In this document: positions 41,772-51,053 of the stretch, in pieces
Layout of the letters: each line of letters begins with the position of its first letter
Numbering within the stretch: position 1 is the first letter of the stretch
Assembly: GCF_038051945.1 (NCBI RefSeq)
Contig: NZ_CP150302.1
Location: 744,001-808,000, forward strand
Reading direction: 5' to 3'
Length of the DNA: 64,000 nucleotides
Origin: Paenibacillus sp. FSL H3-0469
GTDB taxonomy: Bacteria; Bacillota; Bacilli; Paenibacillales; Paenibacillaceae
The notes under the pieces: generated by a model
Databases searched by the model: none
Told to the model about the DNA's origin: nothing
Seen by the model: the letters and a program-made list of their open reading frames with translations, nothing else
Translations under genes and position numbers: made by a program

Positions 41772-43328
41772 ATGGTTTTTATCATCTCAATTACCATTGT
41801 AGCGATTTTTGCAATATGGGGAGCTGTAGCGCCTGATCAGATGGCAGCTGCAGCTAATGCTGCGTACAATTTCTCCATTCATAATTTCGGCTGGTTCTAT
41901 TTGCTGGCGACTTTATTTTTCTTAATCTTTACTTTCTACTTAGCCTTCAGCAGGTTTGGGGGGATTCGTCTGGGAGACGACGATGATGAACCGGAATATT
42001 CCACGATATCCTGGCTGTCGATGTTATTCAGCGCAGGGATGGGGATCGGGCTTGTCTACTGGGGAGTGGCTGAACCGTTGTCCCATTACTTATCTCCGCC
42101 GGAGGGCGTAGCGGGAGGGACGACAGAAGCAGCTCGGATCTCCATGCGGTATTCTTTTTTCCACTGGGGACTGCATCCATGGGCCATCTATGCCGTCATC
42201 GGACTGACGCTTGCCTATTTCCAATTCCGCAAAGGGTATAAAGGCTTGATCAGCTCCGCCTTCATCCCTTTACTGGGGGAGAAGCTAGTTTCCGGCTGGC
42301 TGGGCAAAACAATCGATATTTTAGCGGTGATTGCCACTATTTTTGGAGTAGCGACCTCTCTTGGCCTCGGGGCTCTACAGATTAATGGAGGGTTGCACTA
42401 TTTATTCGGGCTTCCGAACACGGTAGGCGCTCAGATTGCAATTATTGCTGTAGTGACCGTGCTGTTCCTCATCTCAGCTACCAGTGGTCTGGACAAGGGG
42501 ATCAAGATCCTCAGTAACACCAACTTAGTCATCGCCGTTCTGTTGATGCTGTTCGTATGGATCACAGGTCCGACCTCATTTATTTTTGATACATTTACAA
42601 CCACATTAGGCAGCTATCTGCAAAATATCGTCAATATGAGCTTGAGACTAACGCCTTTTTCCAAAGGGACCTGGGTCGGGGCCTGGACCTTATTCTATTG
42701 GGCCTGGTGGATTGCCTGGGCACCCTTTGTCGGAACGTTCATTGCGAGGGTATCCAGGGGAAGAACCATTAAGGAGTTTGTCATTTGCGTGCTGATTATA
42801 CCGAGTCTGTTCGGCTTCCTCTGGTTTTCGGTATTTGGCGGAACCGGCATGCAAATGGAGTTGTTCGACGCTGTCCAACTGGCCGAAGCCGTCAAAGGAG
42901 ATACTACGACAGCCCTCTTCGTCATGCTGGAGCAACTGCCCTTAGGCACCATAGTATCGTTCATAGCTACGATCCTGATTATGATCTTCTTCATTACATC
43001 AGCCGATTCGGCTACCTTTGTACTGGGCATGCTGACCTCAGACGGCAAGCTTAACCCAAGTGCAAGAGTCAAATTGACCTGGGGGATTCTGCAATCCTCC
43101 ATCGCTGTAGTCCTGCTGATTAGCGGCGGGTTGGGCGGACTTCAGACCGCTTCCATTGTAGCAGCGCTGCCTTTTGCCATTGTCCTGATCGGCATGTGCT
43201 TCTCCCTGCTTAAGGCACTCAAGGAGGAGGACAAAGAACGCCGTCAACGGGAAAAACGCCAACGCCAGAAGCTGAAGCAGCTGCTGGAGGAACATGAAGC
43301 AAGTGATATCAAGGAGCTACTACAGTAG
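41772..43328 (+). CDS. BCCT-family glycine betaine/choline transporter
   Basis: A 518-residue, 12-TM transporter. ATG 41772 has TGGAGG seven bases upstream; the in-frame ATG 41712 lies inside a terminator and is rejected. Family motifs are GMGIGLVYWGVAEPLSHY and the Trp-rich stretch WAWWIAWAPFVGTFIARVSRGRTI (TM8 region). A charged, helical C-terminal tail (KEEDKERRQREKRQRQKLKQ) is typical of osmosensing members. It would import betaine, choline or carnitine by ion symport under osmotic stress. Confidence 0.93.
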   Translation: MVFIISITIVAIFAIWGAVAPDQMAAAANAAYNFSIHNFGWFYLLATLFFLIFTFYLAFSRFGGIRLGDDDDEPEYSTISWLSMLFSAGMGIGLVYWGVAEPLSHYLSPPEGVAGGTTEAARISMRYSFFHWGLHPWAIYAVIGLTLAYFQFRKGYKGLISSAFIPLLGEKLVSGWLGKTIDILAVIATIFGVATSLGLGALQINGGLHYLFGLPNTVGAQIAIIAVVTVLFLISATSGLDKGIKILSNTNLVIAVLLMLFVWITGPTSFIFDTFTTTLGSYLQNIVNMSLRLTPFSKGTWVGAWTLFYWAWWIAWAPFVGTFIARVSRGRTIKEFVICVLIIPSLFGFLWFSVFGGTGMQMELFDAVQLAEAVKGDTTTALFVMLEQLPLGTIVSFIATILIMIFFITSADSATFVLGMLTSDGKLNPSARVKLTWGILQSSIAVVLLISGGLGGLQTASIVAALPFAIVLIGMCFSLLKALKEEDKERRQREKRQRQKLKQLLEEHEASDIKELLQ

Positions 43329-43367
43329 TAACGCTTAATTAAAAAAAATTTCTACAGGCCCTGCCCC

Positions 43368-43656
43368 ATGAACAGGTGGTGTGTGTTAAAGATTACAACA
43401 GATAACCTGATACAGGAACCTACAGGGTTGCAGCTGGTTGTAGAGTACTTAACCAAAGGCTTTGGCGATAAGCCTGTATTGACTAGTGCAGGCAGCGATT
43501 GCAGACCGGGGCGACGATATAGACGCGCTGTTCGACTTAATGTCTATAGAAGAGAGTGACCGTCACAAGCTGATTAAGCATTATTCGCACGTCGGTACAT
43601 CATTTACTGCTGTATTACCTCCTCCAGCCTTATATCCCGGATATGACAACGAGTAA
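43368..43656 (+). pseudogene. frameshifted small gene of unknown function
   Basis: Two adjacent frames look like one broken protein. The first (from ATG 43368 or GTG 43383) gives LKITTDNLIQEPTGLQLVVE then YLTKGFGDKPVLT and loses sense after about 43480. The second, open from 43483 in the +1 frame, gives VQAAIADRGDDIDALFDLMS, then IEESDRHKLIKHYSHVGTSF and TAVLPPPALYPGYDNE to a stop at 43654. A one-base indel near 43480-43490 would join them into about 90 residues. Family not recognised. The end overlaps the next small gene's ATG by 14 bases. Confidence 0.6.
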
Positions 43657-43831
43657 CCCTTTGTTTACTTGGCTGAATAGCCTGGGTTCGATTGGTTTCC
43701 TTGTAGCCTTCTTGCTGCGTCCGGACCCCTGGAGCTTAGCTGTCGTCATTGCCTTACTGGCTGTAGTGTATTTCATTAGTGTAATTCCGCTTGTCTCACG
43801 GTACTCAGGCAGCCGGTTTAGCCTGAAATAA
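43643..43831 (+). CDS. small two-TM membrane protein
   Basis: A 62-residue protein with two hydrophobic segments (about 8-26: FTWLNSLGSIGFLVAFLL; about 30-52: WSLAVVIALLAVVYFISVIP) and a short basic tail. ATG 43643 overlaps the end of the preceding broken frame (ATGACAACGAGTAA), so the two were probably translationally coupled. There is no strong ribosome site of its own. Function unknown; toxin-like or accessory roles are only guesses. Confidence 0.6.
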   Translation: MTTSNPLFTWLNSLGSIGFLVAFLLRPDPWSLAVVIALLAVVYFISVIPLVSRYSGSRFSLK

Positions 43832-43844
43832 TATATATTGGATG

Positions 43845-43886
43845 AACCCTCAGAAACGCTAACCTAGCGTCCAGAGGGTTTTTTCG
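43845..43886 (+). terminator. terminator (ACCCTCAG family, copy 2)
   Basis: AACCCTC pairs with GAGGGTT, with an inner CGCTA/TAGCG stem, followed by TTTTTTCG. Confidence 0.88.
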
Positions 43887-44004
43887 TAATCAGCCTTCAT
43901 TCAAAATTCAGATTAATATCTTATAAGAAATTCTTGAAATCACAGAAATTCATCCATACAGGGGGATGCTATTATACCCATATAAACAAAGACGAGGTGA
44001 TGAG

Positions 44005-44952
44005 ATGCAAGCAAAATTGGCAGCGGACGCCATTCCCCTCCCCAAACAGCGGAATTCATGGATAAGGACGATAAAAAAATATAAAGTGATGTACGCGCTC
44101 TTGTTCCCGGCACTAGTATACTTTGCCGTATTCAAATACATTCCTATGGCGGGAATCGTGATTGCGTTTAAAAACTATAACCTTGCTTTGGGCCTATGGG
44201 ATAGCCCGTGGGTGGGATTTAGAAATTTCACGGATTTTATGAACGGCGTTTATTTTTGGGACATCATGAGAAATACGATTATCATCTCGTTGTATAAGCT
44301 ATTGTTCGGCTTCACTGCTCCTGTCCTGCTTGCTTTGCTGCTCAATGAAGTGTATACCCAATGGTTTAAGAAAATCGTACAAACGATTACTTATTTGCCC
44401 CATTTTCTGTCGTGGGTCATTGTGTATGGAATGATGGTGGCATTATTAGCCCCAGGTGATGGTCTGATTAACATGATTATGAAGGATTTCGGTGTTGAAC
44501 CCATCTCCTTTCTAACGGAGCCTGCCTGGGGCAGACTGCTGATCATTTTATCTGAAATATGGAAGGATATTGGCTGGGGAGCGATATTGTACCTTGCCGC
44601 ATTAGCAGGAATCGATCCTAGCTTATATGAAGCGGCCCGGATGGACGGCGCCTCCAAGCTGAGACAGTTATGGCATGTCACACTTCCCGGTATTCGCGGA
44701 GTCATGATCCTGATGCTGATCCTTAAGTTAAGCCATATTCTGGATGCAGGCTTTGACCAGATATTTATGTTCGCCAACACCTTTAATCAGGAGAAGATCG
44801 ACATTATCGACACCTGGGTATACCGTGAAGGGCTTGAGCGGCTTAAGATCGGGCTCGCTACCGCTGTGGGATTGTTCAAAGCTGTCATCGGATTTGGTCT
44901 AGTGTTGGCAGCGAATAAGCTTGCAAAAAAATTCGACGGGCAAATTTGGTGA
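44005..44952 (+). CDS. ABC sugar transporter permease, LplB type (second locus)
   Basis: A 315-residue membrane subunit. ATG 44005 is used, with GAGGTGATGAG upstream. The EAA loop reads YEAARMDGASKLRQLWHVTLPGI, and the first membrane segment (MYALLFPALVYFAVFKYIPM) is the family pattern. It is closely similar in motif to the permease at 2380, showing two paralogous importers in the window. The next permease starts 13 bases later. Confidence 0.92.
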   Translation: MQAKLAADAIPLPKQRNSWIRTIKKYKVMYALLFPALVYFAVFKYIPMAGIVIAFKNYNLALGLWDSPWVGFRNFTDFMNGVYFWDIMRNTIIISLYKLLFGFTAPVLLALLLNEVYTQWFKKIVQTITYLPHFLSWVIVYGMMVALLAPGDGLINMIMKDFGVEPISFLTEPAWGRLLIILSEIWKDIGWGAILYLAALAGIDPSLYEAARMDGASKLRQLWHVTLPGIRGVMILMLILKLSHILDAGFDQIFMFANTFNQEKIDIIDTWVYREGLERLKIGLATAVGLFKAVIGFGLVLAANKLAKKFDGQIW

Positions 44953-44965
44953 GGTGGTATTCAAT

Positions 44966-45835
44966 ATGATTCATATGACAACCGGGGAAAAAGTCTGGCA
45001 AGCTATCGTTTATTGTCTTCTTATTTTGCTATCCTTACTTTGCTTACTTCCCTTTCTGTATGTGGTTGCTGTGTCTATGACGCCAGAATCGGAAGTGTTA
45101 AGAAGAGGCATTGTTATTATTCCAGAGACCTTTACCTTTCTAGCCTATAAAGAAGTATTCATATCTCATGGGATCGGGCAGGCGTATAAAATCACCTTGT
45201 TCCGAACGATTGTCGGCACCCTGCTGAATGTGGTTTTTACGGTAATAGCGGCTTATCCGTTATCCAAAAAATATTTACCGGGGCGAAGCCCATTTTTACT
45301 ATTCATTGTCTTTACGATGATGTTTGGGGGAGGTTTAATTCCGACCTATTTATTAATCCGCTCGCTGGGACTGCTAAACAGTCCGTGGGTATTGATTATT
45401 CCGCAGCTCATCAGTGCATTTAATCTGGTGATTATCAAAGGCTTCTTCGAGCAATTGCCTGCTGAAATCGAGGAATCCGCGAGGGTAGACGGTGCAAGTG
45501 AGCTTCAGTCGCTATGGCGGATCATTTTACCCTTGTCCATGCCCGTTCTCTCCACCATTTCCTTATTCTACGCAGTCGGTCACTGGAACAGTTATTTCGA
45601 CGCTATTGTATATATCAATGATTCCAGTTTAATGCCGCTGCAAGTGATCTTGCGCAACATCCTGCTTAATGTCGCCACCCAAAGCGCTGATTCGCTTGCC
45701 AATTCCGGGGCGGTTAGTACGTTCGCTGTGCAGATGGCCGCCGTTGTTGTGACGACGATTCCAATTTTGATCGTGTACCCATTTATGCAAAAACACTTTA
45801 CAAAAGGTGTGCTCTTGGGATCAGTTAAAGGGTAA
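44966..45835 (+). CDS. ABC sugar transporter permease, YtcP type (second locus)
   Basis: A 289-residue partner permease. ATG 44966 has GAGGTGG eight bases upstream; an in-frame TTG at 44921 inside the previous gene is less likely. EAA loop: EIEESARVDGASELQSLWRI. C-terminus: MQKHFTKGVLLGSVKG. It lies between the LplB-type permease and the lipoprotein gene. Confidence 0.92.
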   Translation: MIHMTTGEKVWQAIVYCLLILLSLLCLLPFLYVVAVSMTPESEVLRRGIVIIPETFTFLAYKEVFISHGIGQAYKITLFRTIVGTLLNVVFTVIAAYPLSKKYLPGRSPFLLFIVFTMMFGGGLIPTYLLIRSLGLLNSPWVLIIPQLISAFNLVIIKGFFEQLPAEIEESARVDGASELQSLWRIILPLSMPVLSTISLFYAVGHWNSYFDAIVYINDSSLMPLQVILRNILLNVATQSADSLANSGAVSTFAVQMAAVVVTTIPILIVYPFMQKHFTKGVLLGSVKG

Positions 45836-45900
45836 AAGGCAATCCAACCTGAGTTGTTACGGGGAAACCGTGATAATATAGAAGCAAAGGAGAGGTCATT

Positions 45901-47487
45901 ATGAAGCGTAGAGTCATTACATCTGCTATTCTGACAGCAATCGTGGGGGTGGGAACGGTATTGTCTGGATGCGGGGAACAAAAAGAAGTGAAATCGACAG
46001 CCGAGAGTAATTCGCAAGACGAGTCGAATCCCTATGGAACCAAATTAAAAATCTCGATGTTTAACCAAGGCACCTTCAACGCGGCTGCTCCGATTCCTCC
46101 CCGTGATGAAGATATCCAGCGCCAAATGCTGGAAAAAGCAGTGAATATCGACCTCGAAATGATGATTCCGCAATCCGGGCAAGCAACGACTAAATTAAAT
46201 ACGCTGATTGCCGGAGGAGATATTCCAGATTTGATCTTCTTAAAAAGCCGGGCTGATCTCGCGCAATATTATGATCAAGGCGTTCTTGCCGATTTGACAC
46301 CGTATCTGGATCAATTTCCGGCACTACAGAAACGATTCAGCGACGACTCCTGGGAAGCGATGTCCTATCAAGGCAAAACCATCGGCGTTCCAGGTTATGA
46401 TAATGTAAATGGGATCAGCCGCAGCTTCTTTATCCGCAATGATTGGCTTAAAAAGCTGAACATGGAAGTGCCAACGACCCCTGACGAGTTATTTGAAGTT
46501 ATGAAAGCCTTTACAGAGAAGGACCCGGATGGTAATGGCAAGAACGATACGTACGGCTTCATCGGCGGTATGAATAAAGAAGGCAATCTGCAAACCTATG
46601 GCTTCGATAGCCTGATGTGGATGTTCGGCGTCAATCCTCCTTCGGCCATTGATGTGAAGGACAACCAGCCGGTGTTCCTGTTTACCGATCCCAAAATGAA
46701 AGAAGCGCTCGCTTATATTTATAAAATGATGGAGGCCAAAGTGGTAGATCCGGACTGGGTGACGATGAATACTCCCGAATTGCTGGACCAAAAGTTATTT
46801 AAGGGCAAAGTCGGCTTCATGATCAGAGATGCCCGCAGGCTGGAGCCGGATTATCAGCAGAAAATGAAAGAAATCAGCGGAGAAGTCCCGGAATGGATCG
46901 TCATTCCTCCAATGACAGGTCCTTATGGTGATCAGATTGTAGAGAGAAAATCGTTCCAGGGTAATTCATGGGCCATCTCCAAAAAAGCGGATGAGGAACA
47001 AATCATACGGATCTTGGCCATGCTGAATTATCTCTTTACGGACGAGGAAGCCTATCCGAACTTCGCCTACGGAATTAAAGGGATTCACTGGGATGTGATA
47101 GATGGTAAGATCAAGAATAAAACCTCCGAATTATCGAAGGAAATGAAAGAAAAATATCTATGGGTTGATCATTACAGAATGCCGCGTCATGGCGATGATG
47201 CTGAGTACTTCAGCTTCCAAAATCCTAAGACGGCTGAAGCTTTTAAGAACAATCAGCAATACGTAGCGCCTACGTTACCCGGGAATTTATTGACCGAGGA
47301 CCCGAACGATACATTGGCAACAGACCGTCAACGTTTTATTAATGAAAGCCTGGTTAAATTTATGACCGGCAAAGATCCGCTGGAAAACTGGGATGATTTT
47401 CTCAATACGCTGGAGACCAAGTTTGACATGCAGAAATATAAGGACACAGTCATCAAGCAATTTACTGAAGCGGGCTTAATCAAGTAG
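45901..47487 (+). CDS. sugar-binding lipoprotein (second locus)
   Basis: A 528-residue solute-binding lipoprotein: signal MKRRVITSAILTAIVGVGTV with lipobox LSGC, Cys24 being the lipid site, then an acidic Ser/Glu/Asn linker. The fold is LipO/YtcQ-like (TKLNTLIAGGDIPDLIFL, WLKKLNMEVPTTPDELFEVM). It contains DPDGNGKNDTYGF, an EF-hand-like calcium loop common in this family. A terminator follows and partly separates it from the two-component genes. Confidence 0.92.
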   Translation: MKRRVITSAILTAIVGVGTVLSGCGEQKEVKSTAESNSQDESNPYGTKLKISMFNQGTFNAAAPIPPRDEDIQRQMLEKAVNIDLEMMIPQSGQATTKLNTLIAGGDIPDLIFLKSRADLAQYYDQGVLADLTPYLDQFPALQKRFSDDSWEAMSYQGKTIGVPGYDNVNGISRSFFIRNDWLKKLNMEVPTTPDELFEVMKAFTEKDPDGNGKNDTYGFIGGMNKEGNLQTYGFDSLMWMFGVNPPSAIDVKDNQPVFLFTDPKMKEALAYIYKMMEAKVVDPDWVTMNTPELLDQKLFKGKVGFMIRDARRLEPDYQQKMKEISGEVPEWIVIPPMTGPYGDQIVERKSFQGNSWAISKKADEEQIIRILAMLNYLFTDEEAYPNFAYGIKGIHWDVIDGKIKNKTSELSKEMKEKYLWVDHYRMPRHGDDAEYFSFQNPKTAEAFKNNQQYVAPTLPGNLLTEDPNDTLATDRQRFINESLVKFMTGKDPLENWDDFLNTLETKFDMQKYKDTVIKQFTEAGLIK

Positions 47488-47522
47488 AATGCACGAAGCA
47501 TATACATTCTTATCTTTTAATA

Positions 47523-47557
47523 AGAGAGCGGCTATCCTTAGCCCCTCTCTTTATTGT
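47523..47557 (+). terminator. terminator after the second transporter operon
   Basis: AGAGAG/CTCTCT with inner GGCT/AGCC pairing, followed by TTATTGT. Confidence 0.75.
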
Positions 47558-47603
47558 CATAGGCTATGATTTCTTTAATCCGGATTTCAAAGGAAGAGGA
47601 CCG

Positions 47604-49343
47604 ATGCGAAGAAGAATCAGCTTGCCCTTAAAATTATTTTTACTCGTGTTTGCTTTTGTATTAAGCTGCATTATCCTGATCAGCCAATTGTCTTACCGCT
47701 ATGTCCAAAAGGAAATAAGAACCTCTGACCTGTATTACACCAACCAAATACTTGACAAGGTAGATCAGTATTTCACCGTTAATTTTTCCTCCTTCCAGAC
47801 CATACTGTTCTCAGTCGAGTCATCGGTGAAAGCCAATATTGGCAATCTGGATGTGATCAAAAAGCAATTAAGAGAGCTGTATGAACTCAACAGTAATTAC
47901 GTCAGTAATATTTATCTGATCAAAAGCGATTTATCCATTCTAGGCGGAAGTGCGCCTACCCGGATATTCGATGAATCTTTAGCGGAAAGAGAGCCATTGT
48001 TTGACGCGGCTGACAAGAATAGAAGGATTACCTTTGTCAGTGATCCTTACAAATCTAAATATTCCGGCTGGACCGTTACGATGGTCCGTTATCTGAACAA
48101 CGCTCCGTTTCCTATGGCCATTGCGGTAGATCTGGATCTCAATGCCATTGAAGAAACCTTGTTCAAGATTAATACTCAAGAACAAATGAATCTGGCTCTG
48201 CTCACCGCATCGGGAAAAATCATTGCCGGATTTTCAGAAAATAAAGGACCCGTAAATATTCAAGATCATACTTTTTCAATCGGTGATACATCAGCGGAGC
48301 AAATTCTGGATACTGCAGAAACCAGCCTTCAACTGCATACCAAGGAGGGCCTGCCCGTCTCTCTGCTGAAAAAACCGACGGAGAAATTCAACTGGACACT
48401 GATCTCGATCAACGATGAATCCCGCTTGAAAGCTGCGTTGTCCCGATTGGAGACCTATTATATCGGGCTTCTGGCTGCAGGCTTTGTGTTAAGTCTGTTC
48501 ATCTCTTTGTTGATAGCCAAGTATATAAGAACCCCTCTCCATGCGCTCAAAACAAAAATGAAGCGGGTGGAGCAAGGTATCCTTACAACTCCAATCCCAA
48601 TTAACCGGAACGATGAGTTTGGAGATCTCTCCCGGGCATTCGATCGTATGCTGCAGCAGATTGTAGAGCTGATCCGGGGAGCAGAGCTTCATCATGAACT
48701 GGAGCGGAAGCTGGAAATTCAAGTGCTTCAGTCGCAAATAAACCCTCATTTTCTGTATAACACACTGGGTTCGATCAGCAATGTCATCCGGCTCGGACGA
48801 ATAGAGAAAGTAGATGTGGTCATCGAGTCGCTCATTTCAATATTGGAATATGGGATCGCCGATGCTGCGGAGAAGGTCTCCCTGCGTCAGGAATTGCAGA
48901 ATGTAGCGGACTATATCGCGATCCAGAACATCCGCTATAACCGAAGCTTTCACTTGATTGAAGATATCGAAGCAGGATTAATGGGTTTCCCTGTTTTCCG
49001 GATGTTGCTGCAGCCCCTTGTGGAGAATAGTATCTTCCATGGTTATAACGGAGGGGGGATCGAAGGCCCTATTACTATTCATGCCTTCAGGGAGGGCAGC
49101 ACCGTCATCATAGAAGTCATTGATCAAGGCGAGGGAATTTCAACCGGTATCCTGGAGCATATTCTGGTTTCAGAACCGGGTGATGTGGAAGTAAGAAGGA
49201 AAAGAATCGGATTAAACAATATTCATGACCGGATACGGCTTCACTACGGAGAACAGTTCGGGCTCCAAATCATAAGCATACCGAAGCAAATCACCCGTGT
49301 TCGCGCCGTATTCCCGGCAGGCTTGTGTAAAGGAGATGCATGA
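47604..49343 (+). CDS. YesM-type sensor histidine kinase
   Basis: A 579-residue kinase. It has a membrane segment at about 9-29, an extracytoplasmic Cache-like sensor (about 30-285), a second membrane segment (about 286-306), HAMP (about 308-360), and a His_kinase domain with phospho-acceptor His382 in LQSQINPHFLYNTL. The ATPase domain shows LVENSIFHGY and DQGEGIS. The stop overlaps the regulator start. Such pairs sense extracellular sugars or their bound lipoproteins and activate the adjacent transporter. Confidence 0.94.
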   Translation: MRRRISLPLKLFLLVFAFVLSCIILISQLSYRYVQKEIRTSDLYYTNQILDKVDQYFTVNFSSFQTILFSVESSVKANIGNLDVIKKQLRELYELNSNYVSNIYLIKSDLSILGGSAPTRIFDESLAEREPLFDAADKNRRITFVSDPYKSKYSGWTVTMVRYLNNAPFPMAIAVDLDLNAIEETLFKINTQEQMNLALLTASGKIIAGFSENKGPVNIQDHTFSIGDTSAEQILDTAETSLQLHTKEGLPVSLLKKPTEKFNWTLISINDESRLKAALSRLETYYIGLLAAGFVLSLFISLLIAKYIRTPLHALKTKMKRVEQGILTTPIPINRNDEFGDLSRAFDRMLQQIVELIRGAELHHELERKLEIQVLQSQINPHFLYNTLGSISNVIRLGRIEKVDVVIESLISILEYGIADAAEKVSLRQELQNVADYIAIQNIRYNRSFHLIEDIEAGLMGFPVFRMLLQPLVENSIFHGYNGGGIEGPITIHAFREGSTVIIEVIDQGEGISTGILEHILVSEPGDVEVRRKRIGLNNIHDRIRLHYGEQFGLQIISIPKQITRVRAVFPAGLCKGDA

Positions 49344-50965
49344 TGGTGAGAGACTACACCTGCTTCATTGTTGACGATGAGGATTTAATCATTCAGAGAT
49401 TGGAATTGTTTTTTGAGGAGCTCTCTCATAGGGATAGACGATTCCGGTTAGTAGGAAAAGCGAATAATGGGGTGGAGGGGTTAGAGGAGATCGTAAAGCT
49501 TAAGCCGGATATCGTGATCTCTGATATCGTTATGCCGCGAATGGATGGAATTTCTATGATTGAGCAGCTAAAGCCAAAGCTTTCCCATACCCAGTACATT
49601 CTTTTGACTGCCTATTCATCCTTTGAATACGCGCAGCGGGCCATTCAAGCCAACGTATTGGAGTACATTGTTAAGGTTCCGCTAAGGGAAGCGGATTTGG
49701 ATCGCGCTTTAGCTAAGGCAGCCGGGATTCTAAATGAGGTGAAGACCAAAGAAGCGGAATTTCAATCGTTACACATATCCGTGCTGGAAAATAAATATAG
49801 AGTCCGCAAGCAGTTTTTTAATGAGCTGATCCGCGGGGAAATTCCTACTCACCGGGCATCGGATTTTGCCAATCGTATGCAATTCCATTTCTTTCAAGCA
49901 AGCTATTGCTGCTTCATTGTGGAAATGAACCGGTATGAGAGCTTCCGGAACGATTATTCAGCTTCAGATCAGAACATCTTGAAATATGCAATTACGAATA
50001 TCATCGAAGAAACGGTGGTGAGTGGGGGCCGAGGCGTAGCTGCGGATCTATCCGATAATCGTTTTATCGGCTTTCTGTCCTGGGAGAATCATCGCAGCGA
50101 GATGGACACAGAATATGCTTGCCATGCATTGGGAAGTCAAATCATCTCCCATTTACAGCAATATATGAATCAAAGGGTATCTGTCGCTTTTGGAGGCCCT
50201 CACCGGGGCTGGGAATCCATCAAACAAGCTTACATGGAAGCTAATAGCGTGAGTGAGGATTTCTATTATCATGAAGAGAAGACCGTCACAACACCCATGC
50301 ATCGCTTACATTATCATAATGACAAACAAGAGGATTTTCAGCAGAAACTGGATGGTTTCCTCCAATGGGTGCAACGAAAAGTATCCAAGGAAGAGCTGGA
50401 GAAAGAACTCTCTGATCTGAACCAATGGGTGACGAACTATAAACTTCATAAGTCCATCATGGCGCCTATGCTCCAAAGCTTGTACAGAGATATTACAGCG
50501 AAATTCAAATCCCGGAATGCGGTGACTACGGATGTATCAGAGCTTCCGATAAAATTCATGACCTTTCAGGAGCAGCTTGCCTATATTGGCGACTTCACCT
50601 TCGAATATGTGCATGCTGGCCAACTTTTACACCGTATAGAAATTATGAGTGCTTTGCGGTATATAGAGCAAAACCTGAAACAGAGAATAACGCTGGAGGC
50701 CATTGCCGAGGAAGTGAATTTAGCCCCATCGTATTTCAGCAGCTTGTTCAAAAAAACAATGAATGAGGGCGTGATCAGCTACATCAACCGTAAAAAAATC
50801 CAATTAGCTCTAGAGCTGTTAAATATTCAGGATTATTCTTTATTGGAATTGTGTGAGGAAGTAGGAATCGTGAACGAAGGCTATTTTTGTAAATTATTCA
50901 AAGATTACACGGGCGTTACCCCTAAGCAATACCGGATCAAAATGACACGGTATGAATCCAAATAA
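49340..50965 (+). CDS. YesN-type AraC response regulator
   Basis: A 541-residue regulator. The receiver domain has VDDED acids, Asp62 (VISDIVMPRMDG) and a Lys in YIVKVP. A long helical linker follows, then two AraC HTH motifs at the C-terminus (LKQRITLEAIAEEVNLAPSY, FSSLFKK; then EGYFCKLFKDYTGVTPKQYR). ATG 49340 overlaps the kinase stop; ATG 49343 is equally possible with AAAGGAG upstream. It likely activates the importer and the two enzyme genes around it. Confidence 0.94.
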   Translation: MMVRDYTCFIVDDEDLIIQRLELFFEELSHRDRRFRLVGKANNGVEGLEEIVKLKPDIVISDIVMPRMDGISMIEQLKPKLSHTQYILLTAYSSFEYAQRAIQANVLEYIVKVPLREADLDRALAKAAGILNEVKTKEAEFQSLHISVLENKYRVRKQFFNELIRGEIPTHRASDFANRMQFHFFQASYCCFIVEMNRYESFRNDYSASDQNILKYAITNIIEETVVSGGRGVAADLSDNRFIGFLSWENHRSEMDTEYACHALGSQIISHLQQYMNQRVSVAFGGPHRGWESIKQAYMEANSVSEDFYYHEEKTVTTPMHRLHYHNDKQEDFQQKLDGFLQWVQRKVSKEELEKELSDLNQWVTNYKLHKSIMAPMLQSLYRDITAKFKSRNAVTTDVSELPIKFMTFQEQLAYIGDFTFEYVHAGQLLHRIEIMSALRYIEQNLKQRITLEAIAEEVNLAPSYFSSLFKKTMNEGVISYINRKKIQLALELLNIQDYSLLELCEEVGIVNEGYFCKLFKDYTGVTPKQYRIKMTRYESK

Positions 50966-51053
50966 ACCTGTAAATTTCTCGCGAAATCCTATAAAAAAAA
51001 GGGCAGCTAATGGCTTACCATGATAGCAGGATCTAATCATGGAGGTTATCAAA

